DNA of 7,747 nucleotides from Campylobacteraceae bacterium (GTDB lineage: Bacteria; Campylobacterota; Campylobacteria; Campylobacterales; Campylobacteraceae), in the NCBI GenBank assembly GCA_031259875.1, contig JAIRKW010000129.1:1-7747 (forward strand), given 5' to 3'. The position numbers and the translations under genes were made by a program. Under the pieces are notes generated by a model. The model was not told where the DNA came from. It was given only the letters and a program-made list of their open reading frames with translations, and ran no database searches. Below, in pieces: positions 1-5,029 of this stretch; within the stretch, counting starts at the first letter, position 1; the number at the start of each line of letters is the position of its first letter.

Positions 1-273
1 GCGTATGTAGACGAAGTCGTTGTTTATGAGAATGTGTGCAAGCCTTGTAAAGAGTTTGATTTACCAAAAAACGCAATTTTTATCTTTACATCCCCATCAT
101 CCGTAAAGTGTTTTTTAAAATGCGTTAAATGGAGAGAAGATTTTACAGCTGTGGCTATCGGCAAAAAAACAGCTGCGGCATTCAGTCTCGATATAAAATA
201 TTTAATTTCCCCTAAACAAAGCATTGATGCGTGCGTTGAGTTTGCTAAAAGATTAAGCAAAGTTAGCCTATAA
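1..273 (+). CDS. hemD: Uroporphyrinogen-III synthase, C-terminal part (5' end outside window)
   Basis: An open frame enters from the left edge and ends at TAA 271-273, giving the last 90 residues of a protein. I read it as HemD, the cytosolic enzyme that cyclises hydroxymethylbilane with inversion of ring D to give uroporphyrinogen III in tetrapyrrole synthesis. Visible support: a FTSPSSVKCFL stretch (fragment residues about 29-39) matching the family's 'FTSPSAV..F' strand-turn, and AIGKKTAAAF (about 52-61) matching the 'AIG..TA..L' motif of the second domain, followed by the usual short C-terminal region with 'SIDACVEFAK'. HemD is poorly conserved overall, so the call rests on these two motifs and their spacing. 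The stop codon overlaps a TATAAT box that probably starts the next transcript. Confidence 0.8.
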   Translation, partial: AYVDEVVVYENVCKPCKEFDLPKNAIFIFTSPSSVKCFLKCVKWREDFTAVAIGKKTAAAFSLDIKYLISPKQSIDACVEFAKRLSKVSL

Positions 274-274
274 T
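269..274 (+). promoter_or_regulatory. -10 box (TATAAT) for the 6S-like RNA
   Basis: A perfect TATAAT lies across the hemD stop codon. A start site about 6-8 bases downstream falls at 280-282, exactly where the 5' strand of the RNA closing stem begins (G281). No -35 hexamer is evident upstream; sigma-70 promoters of Campylobacterota usually lack a conserved -35, so its absence does not count against the call. The agreement of box and stem boundary is the main support. Confidence 0.65.
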
Positions 275-280
275 TGTAAG

Positions 281-490
281 GTTTTTAGCCTGGGCGAAGC
301 GACACCCGCCACAATGAGGTCCAACACTAAGATTTGGCGGAAAGCGTATGAAGCCGGTGTGTCCGCAGCGTCGTTTGAGTCTATTTGATAGGCGAGATGC
401 CGCAGCCTAAAGGTTTTATCATTTCTGCATCGTTGGCTTTTTTAAGGGGCCAATATATAACGCGGAACGCCCGCTCGGGTTAATTTAAAC
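281..490 (+). ncRNA. ssrS: 6S RNA candidate: about 210-nt rod-shaped RNA upstream of purD
   Basis: 6S RNA binds the sigma-70 RNA polymerase holoenzyme by imitating an open promoter and lowers transcription in slow growth. Seen by hand folding: a closing stem 281-284/487-490, 285-291/477-483, 292-296/468-472 and 299-301/461-463, broken by small bulges; a large asymmetric bubble 302-320 against 437-460; then a distal arm 321-325/432-436, 331-333/429-431, 337-342/423-428, 348-351/419-422, 352-355/412-415, 368-372/396-400, and an apical hairpin 379-383/389-393. One long interrupted rod with a central bubble and a length near 200 nt is the hallmark of 6S RNA. A TATAAT sits at the right distance from the 5' end and an intrinsic terminator follows directly. 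6S genes often neighbour purine or folate genes, and here purD is next. There is no protein-coding alternative in the stretch. I cannot run a covariance model. RNase P, tmRNA and SRP signature motifs are absent. Confidence 0.68.
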
Positions 491-539
491 AGCAATAGTG
501 CAGATGTTTTTAAACTTTTGCGCTATTGCTATTTTTTTT
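491..539 (+). terminator. Strong intrinsic terminator between the 6S-like RNA and purD
   Basis: A 12-bp stem pairs 491-502 with 519-530 (11 Watson-Crick pairs plus one G-T wobble) around a 16-nt loop, followed by A531 and eight T (532-539). The opposite strand has no comparable T-tract, so it acts on + strand transcripts. It begins directly after C490, the last paired base of the RNA closing stem. Its T-tract ends five bases before the Shine-Dalgarno of purD, so purD must rely on read-through or on a promoter hidden in this element. Confidence 0.88.
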
Positions 540-543
540 GTTC

Positions 544-547
544 GGAG
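544..547 (+). promoter_or_regulatory. Shine-Dalgarno GGAG that fixes the purD start
   Basis: GGAG lies 6 bases before ATG 554. The earlier in-frame ATG at 518 lies in the loop and stem of the terminator hairpin and would add 12 residues before the MKILIVGSGG start of the Rossmann-like first strand, so 554 is the better start. Confidence 0.8.
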
Positions 548-553
548 ATAGTA

Positions 554-1810
554 ATGAAAATTTTGATAGTCGGCAGCGGCGGCAGAGAGTATGCTATAGC
601 GCTTGCCCTAAAGCGCGATGAGAGCGTAGAGTGTCTCTATTTTGCTCCCGGAAACGGCGCTACGGATGAGCTTGGTGTTAATGTAGATATTAAAGATTTT
701 GAAAAGCTTGCCCTATTTGTAAAAGAAGAGAATATAGAGCTGACTATCGTAGGTCCTGAAGCGCCTTTGGTCGAAGGCATAGTGGATATATTTAAAAAGC
801 ATGGTTTGGTTATTTTCGGGGTTTCAAAAGATGCTGCAAAATTAGAGGGCTCAAAAGCTTTTATGAAAGACTTTTTATCCCGCCACAATATCCCAACAGC
901 AAGATATATACAAACAGATTCAATTAAAAAAGCAGATGAATTTATAGATACATTGACCGCGCCCATAGTGGTAAAGGCAGACGGGCTGTGTGCTGGCAAA
1001 GGCGTGATAATAGCCAAAAGCAAAAAGGAAGCCAAAAACAGCGCAAGAGATATGTTAAATGGCGAGAGTTTCGGAGATGCCGGTAAAAATATAGTCATAG
1101 AGGAATTTTTGGACGGTTATGAACTCTCTATTTTTGCTGTTTGCGACGGAGAAAATTATAAGATACTTCCTGCCGCACAAGACCACAAACGTCTCTTGGA
1201 CGGCGACAAGGGTCCAAATACCGGCGGAATGGGTGCATATGCGCCGACTCCTTTGGCAAATGATGATATTTATGCTCAAGTAGAAGAGTTTGTTGTAAAG
1301 CCTACGTTAAAAGGCATGAAAGATGAGGGTATGCCGTATACGGGAGTACTTTTTGTCGGCGCTATGGTTGTAAATAAAAAAGTTTATGTGCTTGAATATA
1401 ACGTAAGATTTGGAGACCCTGAGTGTGAAGTGTTGATGCCGCTTTTAAAAACGTCGGCGAAGGATTTGTTTTATAAGGCAGCTATCGGACGATTAAACGA
1501 GCTTGATTTGAAATTTAAAGACGAATTTGCTGTAGGAGTAGTGGCCGCAAGCAAGGATTATCCGTATAGAAATTCTGAACTAAAACCCATAGCAGTAGAA
1601 GATGAAAATAACAGTAACTCACATGTAGCGTATGCCGGAGTCAGTAAAAAAGATGGCGTTATATACGCAAGCGGCGGGCGTGTGCTTGTTTGTGTCGGTA
1701 TTGGAAAAAGTATAAAAGAGGCACGCGACAATGCGTATGATTTGACAAAAAAAGTCTCATATGATGGCATTAAATTTAGAAATGATATTGCATATCAGGC
1801 GCTTAAATGA
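554..1810 (+). CDS. purD: Phosphoribosylamine--glycine ligase (GAR synthetase)
   Basis: PurD catalyses the second step of de novo purine synthesis in the cytosol: phosphoribosylamine + glycine + ATP give glycinamide ribonucleotide, ADP and phosphate. The product is 418 aa, normal for the family. Visible motifs in order: N-terminal GSGGREYA (residues 7-14; many relatives have GGREHA), GPEAPLV (67-73), the ATP-grasp segment KADGLCAGKGV (141-151), QDHKR (209-213), the signature GDKGPNTGGMGAYAPTP (217-233), and the metal/ATP-binding EYNVRFGDPE (281-290). A C-terminal domain of about 90 residues with ASGGRVL follows, as expected for the complete enzyme. It follows the 6S-like RNA and its terminator, and its stop TGA overlaps the ATG of the next gene by 4 nt, which implies translational coupling. 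Confidence 0.97.
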   Translation: MKILIVGSGGREYAIALALKRDESVECLYFAPGNGATDELGVNVDIKDFEKLALFVKEENIELTIVGPEAPLVEGIVDIFKKHGLVIFGVSKDAAKLEGSKAFMKDFLSRHNIPTARYIQTDSIKKADEFIDTLTAPIVVKADGLCAGKGVIIAKSKKEAKNSARDMLNGESFGDAGKNIVIEEFLDGYELSIFAVCDGENYKILPAAQDHKRLLDGDKGPNTGGMGAYAPTPLANDDIYAQVEEFVVKPTLKGMKDEGMPYTGVLFVGAMVVNKKVYVLEYNVRFGDPECEVLMPLLKTSAKDLFYKAAIGRLNELDLKFKDEFAVGVVAASKDYPYRNSELKPIAVEDENNSNSHVAYAGVSKKDGVIYASGGRVLVCVGIGKSIKEARDNAYDLTKKVSYDGIKFRNDIAYQALK

Positions 1811-2265
1811 CAGAAAAAGAGTTGGTTGAAAAGCTTGAGAGTGAGAATATCACCTTAGCTTCTTTATATAAACGTGCAGCTGCGCATATTATAGATGATG
1901 TTATCATAACATTTTTTGTATTTTTTGCTTTTAACGATGCATTTAAAACTATTAATATGAGTAGTTTTGAAGAAATATCAGCATTAATGTATTACCTTTC
2001 ACCTTATATTATTTTGATGAAAATTGCTTATCAAGCTTTTTTTGTCTGGATGTATGGTGCGACAGCAGGAAAAATGGCTGTAAAAATACGCGTTATTTCT
2101 ATTATAAATGGGCAAAGACCGAATATTCTTTTTTCACTTATTAGGGCAAACATACGAATCATTAGCGAAGCTGTTTTTTTTATCGGTTTTTTATGGGCGC
2201 TGAACTGTTTTAAAAGACAAACATGGGAAGATATCGGCGCAAAAACATTGGTGGTAAATGCGTAA
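1807..2265 (+). CDS. RDD family integral membrane protein
   Basis: A 152-aa membrane protein of the RDD family, whose biochemical role is mostly unknown; some members are linked to ion transport or stress. Diagnostic residues are visible: Arg23 and Asp30-Asp31 in 'ASLYKRAAAHIIDDV', which give the family its name; GATAGKMAVKIRV (84-96) after the second membrane segment; and a C-terminal TWEDIGAKTLVV (139-150), equal to the family's 'D....T.VV' end. Hydrophobic segments lie at about 29-46, 59-83 and 116-134, so three helices. The start overlaps the purD stop, and the 3' end overlaps lptD by 8 nt. No strong Shine-Dalgarno precedes ATG 1807, consistent with coupled translation. Being directly before lptD hints at an envelope role, but this is inference only. 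Confidence 0.88.
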   Translation: MTEKELVEKLESENITLASLYKRAAAHIIDDVIITFFVFFAFNDAFKTINMSSFEEISALMYYLSPYIILMKIAYQAFFVWMYGATAGKMAVKIRVISIINGQRPNILFSLIRANIRIISEAVFFIGFLWALNCFKRQTWEDIGAKTLVVNA

Positions 2266-4327
2266 AATTTACCTGTTTTTATTTGCGCTGCCGTTTTTTT
2301 TGATGGCTGAAATTCAAAATGTAGAACTTATAACCAAAAAAGTAAAAGATGAAAACGGTACAATTTTTGCAGAAGGCGGCGTAGTTATTTATTCGGAGCG
2401 CTATTTGATAACTGCTGACCGTGCCGAATACAGCGCGCAAACAAATAGTTTGGAACTTTTTGGAAATGTAAATTTTTTCCGCGATTCCGATGAGGCGGCA
2501 AGAAGTAATTATCTATTTGTGGATTTGGAAAAAGATAAAAACAGCGGTAACTTTTCAAGTTTCTTTCTTTTTAACAGAGAGAGTAAACTTTGGGTAACCT
2601 GCGATAACGTGTCATCGACAAGCGAAGTATATCTTGCAAAAAAGGCTGTTGTTTCAAGCTGTAATGTAGAAGATCCGGATTGGAAAATTACTTTTACGAG
2701 CGGTGAACTTAATAAAGAGAGCAGTTTTTTACACCTTTATAATGCACTTTTTTATGCAGGCGACATACCTGTTTTTTATTTGCCTTATTTTGCGTTTCCG
2801 ACTGATAAGACGAGACGTACAGGTCTTTTGCGCCCTGAGATTGGTTACGAAAGAGACGATGGACTTTTTTTTAAACAGCCTTTTTATTTTGCGCCGTACG
2901 ATGAATGGGATTTGGAGATTAACCCACAGATAAGATTAAATAGGGGGTACGGATTTTACGGCATGCTGCGTTTTGCAGATTCGCCGTATTCAAATGGACA
3001 TTTTACTGCAGGACTTTTTGGAGAAAAAAGCAGTTATGTAAAAAAAGAAGATCTGAAAAACAGCAAACATTACGGATACAGTTTTCTTTATGATAGGAGT
3101 AAACTGTTTTCATCATTTTTCGGCAACAGTACCGAAGATGGACTAATGATTGATTTAAAGTATTTGAACGATATAGATTATTTAAATTTGCAAGAGAGCG
3201 ATTCCGATAATTTTAACAGACTTGTAACTTCGAGACTTAACTATTTTTTACGTGATGAGAAGAGTTATGTGGGTGTTTATTCAAAATACTTTATAGATAC
3301 CGACCAAAGCAGCAATGACTACACTTTGCAAGAGATTCCGACACTGCAGTATCATAAATTTTCCGATTCTGCTTTCGTGAATAATTTTCAATATTCTATT
3401 GACGCGCAATACCACAATTATTACAGAAAAACAGGACTCAAAGCACAGCAGTTTGAATTTCAACTGCCCGCAACACTATATTGGCAAATGTTTGATGATG
3501 TGCTGCATTTTGGCATTTCGGAAAATATCTATTTTATGCGCATAAATTATGACAATATTTTAAACGGCTATGATTATGGGCAGTACTTTAGAAATTATCA
3601 TGATTTATCTTTATATACGGATTTGGCAAAAGCATATGAGGATTTTTTTCACAAAATCTACTTTGGCGCAGAATATATTATTCCTAGTTTTGAGAAGCAA
3701 AAAGGGTATTTGGACAGAGATGAATTTGTACCTATTAATACCGAAGCAAAGCAGATAGTATTTAAATTTAATCAATATTTTTACGACAGCAGCGGCGAAA
3801 AGATACTATCGCACACAATGCGTCAGCCTTATTACTTTGAGGATTATGAGTATAAATACGCTCCTCTTGAAAATAGGATAAATATTGATGTTACTCCATC
3901 TTTGTCGCTCTCAAATGAGTTAAGATACTCTCATCAAAAAAGTGAAATTATCAAATCCATAAGTTATGCCTCTTATGAGAATGGCATAGGTACTTTTCAA
4001 CTTTCGCATACTTACAATGAAAATGAAGATAATAACTATGTTGCATTGAGCGCACAGAGTAAAATTTTCAAAAACAGCTCTCTTTTTGGGGAAATTCAGT
4101 ATGATATCGACGGCAGTTTTATGAAAGCGTGGAATATAGGTTTTGCGCAAAGTAAAGATTGCTGGGATTATAAGCTTGTATACAAAGAGGACATAGCACC
4201 GAAACTAACAAGTTCGGGTAAAGCCAGTTCGGTTAATAAGAAGGGTATTTATCTGCTTTTTAACCTTTTTCCCTTAGGAGGCGTAAAGTATGAGTACTCC
4301 TTGGCTGAAAATCCGAAAGGTTTATAA
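2258..4327 (+). CDS. lptD: LPS-assembly outer membrane protein LptD
   Basis: LptD (Imp/OstA) is the outer-membrane barrel that, with lipoprotein LptE, inserts lipopolysaccharide into the outer leaflet. The 689-aa product starts with a signal peptide (residues 1-17, likely cut after LMA). A periplasmic OstA/LptA-like beta-jellyroll follows (about 20-110: 'FAEGGVVIY', 'ITADRAEYS', 'LFGNVNF'), then the conserved junction 'PVFYLPYFAFP' with TGLLRPEIGY (171-197), and a long aromatic-rich C-terminal part with alternating strands typical of the 26-strand barrel. The mature protein has only three cysteines: C115, C135 and C635. C135 in 'SSCNVEDPDW' and C635 in 'KDCWDY' sit where E. coli C173 and C724/C725 lie, so they probably form the essential long-range disulfide. 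The length is a little below the E. coli protein (784). It overlaps the RDD gene by 8 nt. Confidence 0.95.
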   Translation: MRKIYLFLFALPFFLMAEIQNVELITKKVKDENGTIFAEGGVVIYSERYLITADRAEYSAQTNSLELFGNVNFFRDSDEAARSNYLFVDLEKDKNSGNFSSFFLFNRESKLWVTCDNVSSTSEVYLAKKAVVSSCNVEDPDWKITFTSGELNKESSFLHLYNALFYAGDIPVFYLPYFAFPTDKTRRTGLLRPEIGYERDDGLFFKQPFYFAPYDEWDLEINPQIRLNRGYGFYGMLRFADSPYSNGHFTAGLFGEKSSYVKKEDLKNSKHYGYSFLYDRSKLFSSFFGNSTEDGLMIDLKYLNDIDYLNLQESDSDNFNRLVTSRLNYFLRDEKSYVGVYSKYFIDTDQSSNDYTLQEIPTLQYHKFSDSAFVNNFQYSIDAQYHNYYRKTGLKAQQFEFQLPATLYWQMFDDVLHFGISENIYFMRINYDNILNGYDYGQYFRNYHDLSLYTDLAKAYEDFFHKIYFGAEYIIPSFEKQKGYLDRDEFVPINTEAKQIVFKFNQYFYDSSGEKILSHTMRQPYYFEDYEYKYAPLENRINIDVTPSLSLSNELRYSHQKSEIIKSISYASYENGIGTFQLSHTYNENEDNNYVALSAQSKIFKNSSLFGEIQYDIDGSFMKAWNIGFAQSKDCWDYKLVYKEDIAPKLTSSGKASSVNKKGIYLLFNLFPLGGVKYEYSLAENPKGL

Positions 4328-4342
4328 GAAGAGATAATGAGC

Positions 4343-4346
4343 GGAG
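4343..4346 (+). promoter_or_regulatory. Shine-Dalgarno GGAG favouring the ATG at 4352
   Basis: GGAG is 5 bases before ATG 4352. An in-frame ATG at 4337, preceded by a GA-rich AAGAAGAG, would add five residues (MSGEY). I prefer 4352 because its Shine-Dalgarno is better, but both are possible. Confidence 0.5.
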
Positions 4347-4351
4347 AATAT

Positions 4352-5029
4352 ATGTTTTCATCTTACGAAGAGGCGGCTAAAAAGCTTTTAGAGATACTGC
4401 CTACGCATCAAATGGAGGATGAAGATTGGATATTGATGGCATTATCGCTTGCATCTGTTCCGATGGCAAATTTTATATCAAACAGTACCGGGTTGTCTTT
4501 TGATATTATGTTCAGCGAGCCTATTTTTGCGCCGAATAATCCGGAATGCATTATAGGCGTAGTAAGTGAAAGCGAAGAGATAGTTACGCAAAGCGCATTA
4601 ATCGACTCTTTCGGGATAAAGTTGGATTATGTTTACGGAGAAGCTAAGAGAAAGTATGAAGAGAGTATCTTGAAAAAGATATATAAATATAGAAGAGGTG
4701 CTCCTTTGGCGGAGTTAAAAGGAAGAAGCGTTTTATTGCTGGACATAGGCTGCGAGAGCGGTATGAGAGTGCTTGCGTCTATGAAAACAGCTATCTCAAA
4801 GAGAGCTAAATCAGCCTCTTTTGGCGTACCCGTCATCGCACAAAATACAGCGGCAATGCTGGAGAGCGAAGTTGATGGCATTTTTTGCCTGAGTCGTATG
4901 GCTAATTTCGTGTGTACGGATTTTTATTACAAAACAAAAGAGGAAGAGTTGGATGGTGAAGAGATTTTAAATATTTTGAAATCGAGCAAATACTATATAT
5001 CGTTTCAAAAATCACAAGGAGATGAGTGA
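4352..5029 (+). CDS. Phosphoribosyltransferase-like protein (type I PRT fold, degenerate PRPP loop)
   Basis: A 225-aa protein (230 aa if started at ATG 4337) with the layout of the predicted phosphoribosyltransferases of the COG1926 type; substrate unknown. Visible: a long segment with 'KYRRGAPLAELKGRSVLLLD', where a conserved Arg and 'L.GR.VLL.D' lead into the PRPP-binding loop; the loop itself, LLLDIGCESG (residues 128-137); then 'SFGVPVIAQNTAAML' and 'DGIFCLSRMANFV.TDFYY', which match the 'VPVAP..T...L' and 'D.VVCL....F..V..WY' segments of that family. The canonical PRPP loop is hydrophobic-D-D-G-x-x-T-G; here the second Asp is Ile and the Thr is Ser, so catalysis or PRPP binding may be altered. 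The N-terminal ~60 residues are not recognised. The stop shares one base with the pnp start, so the two are co-translated. I recall a homologue at this place in Helicobacter pylori (HP1214). Confidence 0.72.
   Translation: MFSSYEEAAKKLLEILPTHQMEDEDWILMALSLASVPMANFISNSTGLSFDIMFSEPIFAPNNPECIIGVVSESEEIVTQSALIDSFGIKLDYVYGEAKRKYEESILKKIYKYRRGAPLAELKGRSVLLLDIGCESGMRVLASMKTAISKRAKSASFGVPVIAQNTAAMLESEVDGIFCLSRMANFVCTDFYYKTKEEELDGEEILNILKSSKYYISFQKSQGDE
5016..5021 (+). promoter_or_regulatory. Shine-Dalgarno AAGGAG that fixes the pnp start
   Basis: AAGGAG lies 7 bases before ATG 5029, inside the end of the preceding gene. An in-frame GTG at 5026 is only 4 bases away from it and would add one Met, so ATG 5029 is preferred. 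Confidence 0.75.

Noticed and set aside
431..455. Separate hairpin TTGGC/GCCAA (434-438 with 450-454) as a terminator
   Set aside because: The stem is only 5 bp with a large loop and no T-tract after it; in the rod model this stretch forms the distal-arm base and the 3' side of the bubble.
281..490. RNase P RNA, tmRNA or SRP RNA as identity of the intergenic RNA
   Set aside because: The invariant core motifs of RNase P, the tRNA-like ends and tag reading frame of tmRNA, and the GGAAG-type SRP apical motif are not present; length and single-rod form fit 6S better.
518..553. Upstream ATG at 518 extending PurD by 12 residues
   Set aside because: It lies within the terminator hairpin loop, lacks a Shine-Dalgarno, and adds a non-conserved stretch; GGAG at 544-547 clearly serves ATG 554.
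637..1098. Antisense open frames over purD, lptD and pnp (for example 637-1098, 5337-5774)
   Set aside because: They lie wholly opposite strongly conserved genes, have no Shine-Dalgarno or recognisable domain, and are composition shadows.
5026..5028. GTG start for pnp at 5026
   Set aside because: It adds only one residue, has poor spacing to AAGGAG, and the adjacent ATG 5029 is better placed.
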